Shown here piece after piece: positions 36,836 through 48,592 of a DNA stretch of 64,000 bases. Under the pieces are notes generated by a model. It searched no databases. It was not told where the DNA came from and saw only the letters and a program-made list of their open reading frames with translations. Numbering within the stretch: position 1 is the stretch's first letter; every line of letters starts with the position of its first letter. This stretch comes from Burhinus oedicnemus (Eukaryota > Chordata > Aves > Charadriiformes > Burhinidae), in assembly GCA_008921705.1 (NCBI GenBank), contig VFFE01007186.1, forward strand, positions 1,613,122-1,677,121, given 5' to 3'. The position numbers and the translations under genes were made by a program.

Positions 36836-39559
36836 TTTCTGATGTGTGAACAGATCCATGACTTTGAGGACTTGAAACAGATCTATCTTCTGATGATAGG
36901 AAGCTCAGTAAGTATAAAGATCATTCTATGTTTTAGAAATATCATTGCTGTATAAGTAAAACACCTGCGAACAGCGAGACCAGGTAAAAATGGGTCAATT
37001 TCTAGTAAGGATATAAGTATACAAACTTATTGTGTGAAATTAGAAAAATGTTATTAGCTACTAGACATGCAAATCAGCAAAAGATGGCCAATAAATTAGA
37101 AAAGCCTCTGATGGAAACCTATGCATAAAGCTTAATTTAAAGTGGATTATATATTAACGGACTGAACAAACAAAACCAAGCTGTGAAACACATGGTTTTT
37201 AGAGAAGAAAAAAAACCTGAACAAACAAACAAGAAGTACAGACTTTGGCAAAACTCCAAACACAGCTATTATGGAACTTTATTTAAATATATTTTAGGAG
37301 ATTAATATGATAAAGGGTAGTGTAAAGCTTATGAAAAGATGTGTAAAAAGTATCACCATAGAAAACTGTTTGTGAAAATCAAGATCTCTCATGGAAATTT
37401 AACATAAATTTGTGTAATTTCTGTTATGTGAATGCAGATCTTTTACAGAGGTACGCTGAAAACTTCATTAGTATAGGAAAGAAAAGGAGATACAATTAAA
37501 GCAATAAAATGAAGCTTTGCAAGAAATAATCTGGACTCTAAAATAACTACCTATCTGTTATATAAGATAAGACAAACATCCCCACAATCTATTCAATGAT
37601 GTAATGATAGAATAGGTAAGGAAAAAAAAAAAAAAGTTATTTTTCTGATCACTGTAAAACAAAATATTTAAAAGAATCCTTTTACAGTCCTTGAGTGTGT
37701 ACTAAGGAAACAGAAAGGGTTTTTATTTTTCAGTTATTAGCCCATGTCTGTCAGACCTGAAACGTTTTGATGAATCCAGTGATGTGTTTTTAGCAGTGAC
37801 TTCAGCTAAAAAGACATTTAAACTTTTTAGACACAAAGCTGAATGTTAGTGTTGGAGTTACCTTTTCTTTCAAAATAAGCTTTTTTTTCCTGGAATATAC
37901 TCAGTTTTGTTTAAAGATCGTTGGCTCTCTCCCTTCAGATGAATGTTGAAATGACATGCATCTTCTAAGAAGGCCTGTCAGAGGCTGTAAGGTTTGTATC
38001 CTGTCTCTCTGCCTCTGGTAACTGTATTAAAAGTGAGGTGAAACCAAGCATAAAGAACCCTACACACAAATGTTCACCTTCCTGCAGCTTATTGGGAAAT
38101 TCTAAGGGAATGCAACTTTTCCCAGGAGGCAAAATGTGGAATTGTCAATAACATACGGGTGCAATACTCCTTTTCCACACGTCACAAAAAATATTATCTT
38201 CTTTCAAAGTGAATTTCTTTTTGGAAATTTTTTGCAGTGAAAGTGTTTGTGTTTTTGTTTTCTTATGCTAATAGACAAAATGACAAGGATAATATTAAAA
38301 AAAATAGATAATACCATTTTCTGTTCTTCTTGATTTATTCATTGTTATACCATTTGATTAAGTAATAAAAGGAGTCACAGTTTTGACTTCAGACAGGTAT
38401 CACATTAATGTCTCAAGTCTCTTGCTTTCTACTTATTGATTAGACATTCATGACACCATGTTTCATTCTCTCAAAAACATTTCTTAAGCTTCAGCCTTCC
38501 TTCCAACTTCACTCTATTTAATATTTATCGTATTTACATAGCACCTAGTTCACAGTCTAGAAAATGTATCTGTACCTTATTCCTGACAAGGGCCGTATTT
38601 TTAGACTTCCTCATCAGCTTCTTGAACCAAAACAAACCAATATATGCAGTTTTGCAGAAATGGGGGATGCTTTCATGCTTATTTACCTGCTTGAAAGTCT
38701 TGGGATTTGCATTAATTACCCCCCAGCTTTGATAAAACAGCCTTTTCCTGAATCTATGCATCCATAATGCTGTGCATCTCGATGTTATGTTCTTTGAAGT
38801 TTCCATGCTTCCAAAGACTTTCATCTGTCACAAATGGAAATTAGTTTGTACTGATGGGGCCGGGTTGCAGTGGCATAACTCCATCAGTGGAGAATTTACT
38901 CCCTGATATTTGAAATATTAACAAAAATTATTTGTCATAGAGATTTAATCAAAGTATATTGTAGCTAATAAACTACAGGTGAAGCATGAATAGCTAAAAG
39001 GGATTTCAAAAGTGTAAAAGCAAGAATTTTTGTATGATCTCTATGTTTTTTTATGCTTTGTGGGAAAAATACAAATATTCATTAAAAAAAAAAAGACAGT
39101 TATTTTTCCTGTCAGAGCAAAACAGGGTTTTTTTGCAGGTATTTTAGGTATTACTACAGCTAATACCAAGGTGTTTGAGGGTATCATTCATGAACGACTG
39201 TTAGTCAAGAAGGTACTTAAAACATAACAAAGTTCATGAATAATGCAAAACAGGAACGCCACAATTTAAAAAGCCTTCTGAAGCTAGGATCATGCTGTCC
39301 AACCCAATGTAGATGGTGCTCAATGAGTTCTAAAGGCACTCAAGAAACTCAGATATGAAATCTCTGAATATGTTATGGATCATGTTCATAGAATCATCAA
39401 AAACTCAGTTATGAATCTCTGAATCTCAGATATGAATCTCTAAATTGATATGAATCCCATATATGAATCAAGGAGGTTGTGGATAAATATGCTTTCAAAA
39501 ATCTTTCAGGAGGATCTCAAATTAACTTCTTCTAAAAAGATAAAATTCTAATGGGCTAT
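36836..39559. other. Single-copy AT-rich DNA, no gene seen
   Basis: No protein family or transposon was recognised. It includes an A14 run near 37621 and a degenerate tandem repeat at about 39345-39475, listed separately. Confidence 0.55.
39345..39475. repeat. Degenerate short tandem repeat (ATATGAATCTCTGAA-like)
   Basis: Variants of ATGAATCTCTGAA and CTCAGATATGAATCTC recur about five times over 130 bases, with irregular spacing and mismatches. Confidence 0.6.
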
Positions 39560-39935
39560 TGTGGTTCAACCCCAACCAGCAACTCAGCCCCACACAGCTG
39601 CTCACTCAAATGCCCACCCCCACAGTGGGATGGGGGAGAGAATTTGAAATGTAAAAGTGAGACAACTCGTGGGTTGAGATAAAAACAGTTCAATAGGTAA
39701 AGCAAAAGCCGCACGTGCAAGCAAAGCAAAACAAGGAATTCATTTACTGCTTCCTATTGGCAGGCAGGTGTTCAGCCATCTCCAGGAAAGCAGGGCTCCA
39801 TCATGTGTAGTGGTTACTTGGGAAGACAAATGCCACATGTCTTCCTCCTTATTCCACATAGCTTTTATTGCTAAGCATGACATCATATGGTATGGGATAT
39901 CCCTTTGGTCAGTTGGGGTCAGTCTCTCTCAGTGT
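39560..39935 (-). mobile_element. Truncated solo LTR, same broad family as 7.8 kb
   Basis: It begins TGTGGTTCAACCCC at 39560 and contains ACTCGTGGGTTGAGATAAA, shared with the LTR at 7.8 kb. On the minus strand a promoter-like region reads ATATGATGTCATGC followed by CAATAAAAGC, a CRE-like element and a TATA-like box in the order expected for U3. The sequence stops resembling the family near 39935, so the 5' end of the LTR (part of U3) is missing. No viral gene flanks it. Orientation follows from the promoter-like elements. Confidence 0.78.
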
Positions 39936-42049
39936 GGAAATGGAATACAAAATTATTATGTATCTGCCATAATGAAAGCAACAACAAAAAATGGATGGCT
40001 GAAATTATCAAGCAAGAAATTCAGAGCAAACAAAATTGTTTAACTTGTGTATGATGTATAATTACACTGTGGAGCTCATGAGTACCAAATGTTGCAGACA
40101 ATAGAACTGTAAATAGATTTTTGAAAGGACTAGGCAAATTCAAAGAAAAGAAGTCACTGTTATCTGTTTAAAAACAATGTTAGGTATAATCTCTATTTCA
40201 AGAAGTATTTAAAAATTGATTGTCATAGCTGGAAGAGTGCGTCAGTCAAAAAACTTGTGATTACATCAGTAACTGAGTAAGTCTGTGATCTATAATTCTG
40301 TATTTGCCTTGTTTCTTAATACCTTTTTCTTTAGTTTCTCAATACCCTTTTCTTTAGGTTCTCCTACAGATTGCAATCAAGAAAGAATTAACTAGGTGAA
40401 ATGAACCTTTGTCATGAGTCAGTAGAGCAGTTCTTATGGTTTTAGGGAGGGAAGAATGGAATAAAAATGGTGAAATTCAGCAATTCCTGCTGACAGTAGA
40501 AAAAGTTACAATTTTGTAACTATATCATAAATTGGTGGTTTTACACTGCAAAAAAATTAACAAAATAAGGGACCTAATTTGTAGTTCAAATAAAGGCACA
40601 ACATGTAAATTGGACTCAAAAGGGGACTTGAAAGCTATTGACCATACATGCTTACTGCATTGGGTTTTGTCAGACCTGACAATGTGGTAGAAGAAAAAAA
40701 ATATGAGAATCACCATTCATCCCAACATAGCTTTGGAAGCCCCTCTTAGCGTTATAAATTAACAATTGTCCATCCAATGAATCATATTCAGGTTTGTGAT
40801 GTTGTCTACCAGGGAACTATTTCAGATTTATATTTGGTTACTTAAGAATATAAAGCTAGATCAAATTGGGTATTAGCTTTAGAGGCTAGACCCAAATCAA
40901 GACCAGGGAGAAAATAAGGAATGGCACAGTACTATCTGTGCAAGAGAAAGAGACAAGTGTAAGTGGTCCATCAGCACAAGTGTAAGAGGGAAATTATTTT
41001 ACATGAGATGTCTAATCTTAGGTTAATAAAAATCTATTGTTTGTAAAAATGAAAAGACGATACTGAAGAGTTTGTGTGTAGTAGTATGGAAGTGTAAAGG
41101 CTTTTCTAAGTCAAATAACTTTTCCTGTTTTCTTCCCTTTTTCAAGAACTCAGTTAACACATGATTCTATATATATGATGATTGTAACTAAGTATGAATC
41201 AAAATACATGCGTAAATTTACCAGTCTTTCAGAATGTTTTAGTACCCTATAGAAGATCAAAAGCTTGACAATGCTATCAGATGTGTTGTCATTGTTTTGG
41301 ATGGGTGGTTCAACTATGCTCAACAGACAATTATCACTGTGTTGCCTAAAGTGAAACCCAGAGGATAAATCATATCTCAAAAACTCCTGAGTCCAGGGAA
41401 AAATTAAACTGGATTTTGGTTTATACTGGCCAAAATGTAAATCTCTCAGAATGCCAACACATCACTAAGCTGAGAACGGCATAAGGAAACCAGAAGCAGC
41501 CTATTTTACTTTTAGCTTTTCTGTTGGCATGTGGAAAAATCCATGCCTGACCCTTAAACATGGCCCTGCATTTGAATCACAGAATCAATTATTCTCTTCA
41601 GTCTCACTCAACATTACCTTTGAAATCTCACTGAGTTGAATTTTTAACGCTATAGCCATCTAACCTGTTTTGTTCTCTATGTGAATGAAATCCAGATAAT
41701 TGATACTATGGAGGTTGGCAGTGAGGAACTATTGATATTCAGGGACAGTGCTTAACTAATAACAGTTCTCATGATAAGCCCAAGGAAATGTCCACAAAGA
41801 GAACTGTATTCTGTTGAAAGAGTGCAATTGGAATATTCAGGACTAGAATCACAAGTAAGACAGAGGTTACGAACCACTTTTTTAGCTTAAAGCCTAGATA
41901 TTCTACATCTTTGTGGCCTTAAATTTCTTCTAGTAATGTCTCAAAAGTCTTAATGCTTCTGTCCCTGGTAAGTTTACATAGCTGAGCTGTGTCAAACCCT
42001 GAGATGGATTCAGGAGTAAACATTGCCCACCAGTAGTTTGGTGTGACCT
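39936..42049. other. Single-copy AT-rich DNA, no gene seen
   Basis: About 2.1 kb with no open frame of note and no recognised repeat. Confidence 0.6.
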
Positions 42050-42080
42050 AAGCTACATCATAGATCACCTACATCAGCCT

Positions 42081-43427
42081 ATGGGACCTGATGAGACGCA
42101 TCCCACAGTCCTGAGGGAATTGGCTGATGTAGTTACCAAGACACTCTCCATGATATTTGAAAAGTCACAGCAGTCAGGTAAAGTCCCCAGTGACTGGAAA
42201 AAGGGAAACTTTGCACCCATTTTTAAAAAAGATAGAAAGGAGGACCCTGGGAACTACCGCCCTGTCAGCCTCACCTCTGTGCCTGGGAAGATCATGGAAC
42301 AGATCCTCCTAGAAGCTATGGTAAGGCACATGGAGGACAGGGAGGTGATTTGAGACAGCCAGCATGGCTTCACCAAGGGCAAGTCCTGCCTGACCAAACT
42401 CATGGCCTCCTATGATGGAGGGCCTGCATCAGCGGACAAGGGAAGAGCTACAGATGTCATCTACATGGATTTCTGTAAGGCCTTTGACACTGTCCCCCAC
42501 AACATCCTTCTCTCTAGATTGGAGAGGTATGGGTTTGATGGGTGGACTGTTCAGTAGAGGAGGAATTGGTTGGATGGTCGCATCCAGAGGGTGGTGGTCA
42601 ATGGCTCAATGTCCAGATGGAGATGGGTGACAAGTAGTGTCCCTCAGGGGTCTGTATTGGAATCGGTACTGTTTAATATCTTCATCAATGATGTAGACAG
42701 TGGGATCGAGTGAACCNNNNNNNNNNNNNNNNNNNNNNNNNNNNNNNNNNNNNNNNNNNNNNNNNNCTGAGGGATGAAGGGATTGAGAGCAGGCATGCTG
42801 AGAAGGACCTGAGGGTACTGGTGGATGAAAAATTGGACGTGAGCTGACAATGTGCCCTTGCAGCCCAGAAGGCCAAGTGTGTCCTGGGCTGCACCAAAAG
42901 AAGCATGGCCAGCAGGTTGAGGGATGCTCCCCTCTACTCCACTCTGGTGAGACCCCACCTGGAGTACCGCATCCAGCTCTGGAGCCCTCAGCACAGGAAA
43001 GACATGGACCTGTTGGCGTGGGTCCAGAGGAGGGTCACAAAAAAGATCAGAGAGATGGAACACCTGTCCTGTGAAGAAAGGCTGAGAGAGTAAGGTTATT
43101 CAGCCTGGAGAAGAGGAGGTTTTGGGAGACCTTCTTGTGGCCTTTCAGTACTTAAACGGGGCTTACAGGAAAGATGGAGACCAACTTTTTAGCAGGGCTT
43201 GTTGCAATAGTTCAAGGGGTAATGGTGTTATAGTAAAAGAGAGTAGATTTAGACTAGATATAAGCAAGAACTTTTTTCCAATGAGGGTGGTGAAACACTG
43301 GAACAGGTTGCCCGGAGAGGTGTTAGATGCCTCATCCCTGGAAACATTCCAGGTCAGGTTGGACAGGGCTCTGAGCAATCTGGTGTACCTGAAGATGTCC
43401 CTGCTCATTGCAGGGATTTGGGACTAG
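42081..43427 (+). pseudogene. CR1 reverse transcriptase, decayed, catalytic box in gap
   Basis: Readable pieces are 42081-42353 (block [14 protein letters not shown] and [11 protein letters not shown], ending at a TGA), then [23 protein letters not shown] and [15 protein letters not shown] in another frame with an in-frame TAG near 42555, then SVPQGSVL up to a TGA (42711-42713) just before the gap. After the gap come the thumb region ([14 protein letters not shown] near 42930) and the C-terminal piece 43122-43427. Stops and shifts show it is dead whatever the gap holds. Confidence 0.85.
42717..42766. other. Assembly gap, 50 N
   Basis: Exactly 50 N lie inside the CR1 RT domain. In the similar copy at 20.9 kb the stretch between the matching flanks (about 21832-22007) is roughly 175 bases, so 50 is probably a placeholder. 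Confidence 0.97.
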
Positions 43428-43478
43428 ATGACCTTTAAAGGTCCCTTCCAACTCAAAGTATCCTATGATCCTGTGATA

Positions 43479-44673
43479 GTCAGTAAACTGGCACAGAGAG
43501 AGTTAGTAAAGGAAAATTTCTTCCCCATTTTGTCAGAGAAAATTATTCAGGCTTTGGGTAGTGACAAACTCTCACAAGAATCTTTTCCACATATTGAAGC
43601 AATGATTAGAACCTCATTTAAAGACAAGTGTCATGACTAGCTTCTGGAGAAAGAGCTTATTATTGTGAAACCATGAAAGCACTTTCCACTCCAAGGTCTA
43701 GGCAGAAATTTTTCTTTGAAGTACCTTACATGAGTTCTTTGAAACTTAAAGGCCCCTGTTGTGAATTCGACTGACTGGAGTGATTACCTTGGCTCAAGAA
43801 TGCTTATTTTAAGCGCACACTGCCCATATTTTGAAAAACAAAGATTATCATGAGTTCATGTCATACACGAAAGGAAAATCATTCCAACACTCATAGTTAC
43901 CCTTCTACATAAATATTCAAATTGTCAATTCTGACCTAAAGAATTTATTGTCTGGAAAAATATTTTTAAAATATATAAATGTGACAACATTTTAAAACAC
44001 AATAAGATTTGTATTCTTGTTATGGACTCTTCCTACTAATAATTTAGCTAAGATTCATTGAACTATAATGTATAGTTAAAGTTGTGTTCAGTGTATAACT
44101 TTAAAACACAGATGGGAAATGTTTTATAATGTGTCTTCATTTTAACAGAAAATATCAAATACTTTTACACATTCATAGTCATGGCTCTTAATTTTAGTGA
44201 TTTTTTCATCTGACTTCATCAGAGGAAAGGTAGTAATGAGGCAGACAGCTAAGTTCTGTTCTTGCTCAACTAATGAACTGAATAATTGCGTATGTTCTCA
44301 GTGCAACATCTTTGACTGTATTTCTTCATATCCATAAGAAACAGAATTTTTGTGGTGTTGGTACTTGCGTCTTTTGGTCCCACTCCCAACATTTCCTCCC
44401 TCCCTCCCTTCCTTCCTCCTCCGCCCCAGAAAACCCAACAGTCAGACACCTGTTCAGATTTTTTGTTCCAGCCAAGAATATATAAAGTACTTCTGGTTTG
44501 GCTTACCTAATTTGATAGGACTTACAAAGAACCTCTTCCAGCAGTCCAGCTCTGGATCACTTTTCAGACTAGCCCACACACTTATGATTACTTCCTTTGC
44601 AATGTAAAAGCTCTTGGAATGATGTGTCCCTGTGAGTTTAAACAATATCTTTCTCAGTGGGAAACGCATCCTT
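43479..44673. other. Single-copy spacer with a pyrimidine tract
   Basis: About 1.2 kb between CR1 copies of opposite orientation. It contains a (CCTT)n-like pyrimidine tract at about 44394-44425. No gene was recognised. Confidence 0.6.
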
Positions 44674-44783
44674 ATAGAATCATAGAATCATTTAGGTTGG
44701 AAAGGACCTTTAAGGTCATTGAGTCCAACCGCTAACCTAACATTGCCAAGTCCACCACTAAACCTTGTCCCTAAGCACCACAT

Positions 44784-46500
44784 CTACACATCTCCATCTG
44801 GGGATGGAGACTCAACTACTCCCTTGAGCAGCCTGTTCCAATGCTTGATAACTCTTTCAGTGAAGAAATTTTTCCTAATATCCAATCTAAAACTCTCCTG
44901 GCACAACTTGAGGCCATTTCCTCTTGTCGTATCGCTTGTTACTTGGGAAAAGAGACTGACACCTGCCTCTCTACAACCTCCTTTCAGGTAGTTGTAGAGA
45001 GCAATAAGGTCTCCCCTCAACCTTCTCTTCTCCAGACTAAACAACCCCAGTTCCCTCAGCTGCTCCTCATAAGACTTGTTCTCTAGACCCTTCACCAGCT
45101 TCATTGCTCTTCTTTGGACATCCTCCAGCACCTCAATCTTTCTTGTACTGAACACAGTATTGAAGGTGAGGCCTCACCAGTACTGAGTACAGGGGGAAAA
45201 TCACTCCCCTACTCCTGCTGGCCACTCTGTTTCTGATACAAGCCAGGATGCTGTTGGCCTTCTTGGCCACCTGCGCACACTGCTGGCTCATATTCAGCCT
45301 ACTGTCAACCAACACACCCAGATCCTTTTTTGCCAGGCAGCTTTCCAGCCACTCTTCCCCAAGCCTGTAGTGTTTCATGGGGTTGTTGTGACCTAAGTGC
45401 AGGAACTGGCACTTGGCCTTGTTGGATCTCATACCATTGGCCTCAGCCCATCAATCCAGCCTGTGCAGATCCTTCTGTATGGCCTTCCTACCCTCAAGCA
45501 GATCAACACTCCTGCCCAACTTAGTGTCATCTGCAAACTTACAGAGGGTGCATTCGATCCCCTCATCCACATCATTGATAAAGATATTAAACAGAACTGG
45601 CCCAACACTGAGCCCCAGAGAACACCACTTGTGACCGGCAGCCAACTGGATTTCAGTCCAGTCACCACAACCCTTTGGGCCTGGCCATCCAGACAGTTTT
45701 TCACCCAGTAAAGCGTACACCCATCCAAGCCATGAGCAGCCAGTTTCTCCAGGAGAATGTTGTGGGAAATGATGTCAAATGCTTTACTAAAATCCAGGTA
45801 AACAAGATTCACAGCCTTTCCCTTCTCCACTAACTGTGTAACCCTGTTATAGAAAAAGATCAAGTTAGTCAAACAGGACTTGTCTTTCATAAACCCACAC
45901 TGACTGGGCCTGATCACCTGGTTGTCCTGTATGTGCTGTGTGATAGCACTCAGGATGATCTGCTCCATAACCTTCCCAGGCACCAAGGTCAGACTGACAG
46001 CCCTGTAGTTCCCCAGATCCTCCTTCCGGCCCTTCCTGTGGATGGCCATCACATTTGCTAACTTCCAGTCAACTGGGACCTCCCTGGTTAGCCAGGACTG
46101 CTAATATATGATGGAAAGTGGCTTGGTGAGCACTTCTGCCAGCTCCCTCAGTACTGTTGGATGAATCCCATTCAGCCCCATAGACTTGTGTGTGTCTAAG
46201 TGGTGTAGTAGCTCACTAACCGTTTCTCCTTGGATTATGGGAGCTTCATTCTGTTCCTCACCCCTGTATACTAGCTCAGGGGGCTGGGTACCCAGAGAAC
46301 AACTGGTCTTACTGTTAAAGACTGAGGCAAAGAAGGCATTAAGTACCTCAGCCTTTTCCTCATCCTTTGTCGCTATGTTTTCCCCTGCTTCCAATAAAGG
46401 AAGGAGATTGTCCTTAGCCCTCCTTTTGTTGCCAATGTATTTATAGGAACTTCTTTTATTTCCTTTAATCTGGCAGTAGGCAGATTAAGTTTTAGTTGGG
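44784..46500 (-). pseudogene. CR1 reverse transcriptase, frameshifted
   Basis: On the minus strand, 46101-46394 gives the RT N-terminus (DEEKAEVLNAFFASVF and [16 protein letters not shown], Pro-Asp changed to Leu-Asn). An in-frame TAA near 46098 follows. 45429-46052 gives fingers and palm ([10 protein letters not shown]), shifting frame after [10 protein letters not shown]. 45451-45720 carries the catalytic FADD box intact (45526-45537). 45133-45432 has the SNKAKC and MSQQC blocks. 44784-45155 has the thumb and C-terminal blocks ([14 protein letters not shown]). The pieces cover essentially the full RT domain. Non-functional because of the shifts. Confidence 0.87.
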
Positions 46501-46519
46501 CTTTAGCCCCTCTAATTTT

Positions 46520-47090
46520 TCTCAGAGAGGCCCTGAAGTCTCTCTTAATTGCCCTCAGTCTTCTTGTTGCAACTTCATTGCTGCCTACCTGAAAAATCAG
46601 TAATGGATAGGAATCTGAGGGCCATACCAGGGTAGGAAGCTTTCTCTTCACATCTCTAACCTTGACCCGAGGGAGGCAGCAGACTTCCTGAAGAAGTGGG
46701 TCTGGTCTGCATATTGGACCTTCTGTTCCCCTTAGGAGAGAGTGTCCTGTGAAAATGACCCATCTTTTTTTTCTTTATGGAAGAAGTTTTGATACAGGGC
46801 GTAGGCCGACGTAACCTCAGCGACACCACCAAGTTAAATGAACTATCATCTTCATTATTTTTTGGTTTGACGTGCAGAATCTCATATTGATTTTGCAAGG
46901 ACACCTGGGAACGTGGCGTAGTCACAGAGGAGACATGCCTGTTGCACCGGGCAAGAACTTGTTTCCATTGTCCTCTATCCCTTGAGTTACTGCATTCAGC
47001 CAGGTGGAGAAAGGATAGGGAATCCTCTGTACCATGCGTCCTGTCTGCCTGTTGGGCCTGTCCCAGGGAAGATAGGGTGCGAAGGTACTA
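46520..47090 (-). pseudogene. CR1 ORF1 region with esterase-like domain, fused to RT linker
   Basis: On the minus strand a frame without stops runs from about 47085 to 46840. It includes LRTLSSLGQAQQAD, GQWKQVLARCN and VSLQNQYEIL, which fit the CR1 ORF1 region before the esterase. A frameshift follows near 46800. The esterase-like domain then reads KKRWVIFTGHSLLRGTEGP, RDVKRKLPTLVWPSDSYPL and LIFQVGSNEVATRRLRAIK. The GDS nucleophile block is GHS here (near 46739-46750), so the residue after Gly has changed from Asp to His. The domain stops at KRDFRA and joins RKIRGAKAQLKLNL, which is RT linker. The join falls near 46515-46535. Confidence 0.75.
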
Positions 47091-47126
47091 CACGCTTCTT
47101 GTTACTTTTATAGTGCAGGAGATATA

Positions 47127-48592
47127 CAATCACGAGCAACAGACTGGAAGGGTCCTTTAAAGGCCATCTAGTCCAAAATCCTGTTGAAAGCAGGGTCAAC
47201 CTAAACGAGATATCTTAGAACTTTGTCAAGTTAGGTTTGGAGAGTGATATGGATTGTGAGACTCCACAACCTGTCAGGGGAAACTGATCCAATCTTTGAC
47301 ATCGTGGGGGAAAAAAAAACAGAAAAGAGTCTTACTGTCTAATCAGAATTCCCCTTGAAATTTATGTCAGTTTCTAGTAATCCTAGCACTGGGCACTTCT
47401 GAGAACAGTCTATCTCTGCTTTTTTCATATCATCTATTAGGTAGTTGTATACCTTGGCAAAATCTCACTTTAGTCTGCTCTTCTTAAACTTGAACACATT
47501 AAGTTCCCTCATTCTGTATTCATGTAAAAGGTAACTCAGTCCCTGGACAATCTGGCCTCTAATGGACTTGCTTTAGTATGTCAATATCATTCTTGCACAG
47601 GGGTACAAAAAACTGGACATGGTACTCCAGATGCAGTCTTGCAAGTGCTTGAATGGGTGTGAGTCACCTCTTCCTTCTGGTGCTGGCTGCCCTCCTGGTA
47701 ATACACTATGTAGTTGGCTGCTTTTTCTGCCAATACACACTACTAAGTAATTTTCAACTTGCCCACCAGGACACTCTGGTCCTTTTTTGCAGACCTGCTT
47801 GCTCTTTTTTTTTTCCTGACTAGCACCCAAATACTGTATTGTTGCACCTGTCCCTAGTAGAAAACTGCATTTGCTTTTGTTGAATTTTATGAGGTTGTTT
47901 CAGACCATTTTCCAGCCTGTCAAGATCTCAGTGAAGAGCAGTTCCCCGCAGCTTGGCATGGCTTGGTGCATTCAATTCCATTGTACAGGACATTAAGATG
48001 TTTAACTATATTAGCTCCAGTATGGACCCCTGAGAAATGCCACTAAAAACTATGTGCTATCACATCACAAAATCAGGAGGATAAATCAATTTTTTTCTCA
48101 CAGTCAAGTCCATTTATCTACTCCATACCTTACTAATTTGGCTGTAAGTATTCTGTGCAAGATCATGTCAAGGACTCTGTTAAAGTCAACATGTACAACA
48201 TCTACTTCTCTCTCCTTCAGAGGCAGCCAAGAATCTCATCATAAAAGACAAAAAAATTGGTCTGACATGATTTGTTCTTGGTAATTCCCCGATCTCTGTT
48301 CCCAACCACTATCTTGCTTTTCATGTACCTGGACATAGCTTCCAGTTGGATTTTATCCATAACTTTTCCAGAGACCTAGTTTAGGCTAATGAGTCTGTAG
48401 CTCTCCAAATAATCCTTCTTGCTGTTCTCAAAGATGGATGTGCTGCTGCCTTTTTTCAGTCATTGGGAAGCTCATCTGGTGGTCATGACCTGTCAAAGAT
48501 GCAGGGAGTAGACACACCATGACAACAGCCAACTTCCTTCACAGACATCTTATCTGATCCCATGGGCTAGTATATGTTCAATTTGTTTAAGC
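47127..48592 (-). mobile_element. Old CR1 LINE, minus strand, heavily decayed
   Basis: The 3' end on the left reads GACTGGAAGGGTCCTTTAAA, then GGCCATCTAGTCCAA, the standard terminal block of CR1 on the minus strand, but without a clear octamer tail. Recognisable RT-derived DNA follows, for example around 47530-47660 (thumb region), 47760-47830 (ACTCTGGTCCTTTTTTGCAGA), 47885-47970, and 48320-48590 (ending near ATGTTCAATTTGTTTAAGC). No long open frame survives. Divergence from the other copies is far greater, so it predates them. The 5' limit is approximate. Confidence 0.85.

Larger units (their letters stand above)
42050..43478 (+). mobile_element. CR1 LINE, 5' truncated, decayed, contains an assembly gap
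   Basis: The copy starts in the RT N-terminal region near GPDETHP and ends at about 43478 with TCCTATGATCCTGTGAT. Its 3' block (CTCATTGCAGGGATTTGGAC, then TAGATGACCTTTAAAGGTCC) is typical CR1. It resembles the copy at 20.9 kb in protein sequence ([11 protein letters not shown] against [11 protein letters not shown]). A 50-base N gap replaces the region of the catalytic box. The 5' limit is approximate. Confidence 0.9.
44674..47105 (-). mobile_element. CR1 LINE, minus strand, lacking the endonuclease domain
   Basis: Read on the minus strand, the order is the ORF1 region (about 47090 down to 46540), then directly the RT linker (about 46520) and the whole RT domain, then the 3' end with ATAGAATCATAGAATCA repeats at 44674. 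The ORF1 C-terminus and the whole endonuclease, about 1.3 kb by comparison with the copy at 31 kb, are absent. The 3' block matches those of the copies at 31.1 and 52.5 kb. The 5' end lies just short of an older CR1 3' end at 47127; whether 47085-47126 is CR1 is not clear. Confidence 0.9.

Noticed and set aside
42644..43063. 139-codon minus-strand frame across the N gap
   Set aside because: It is the antisense of CR1 RT sequence and contains undetermined residues.
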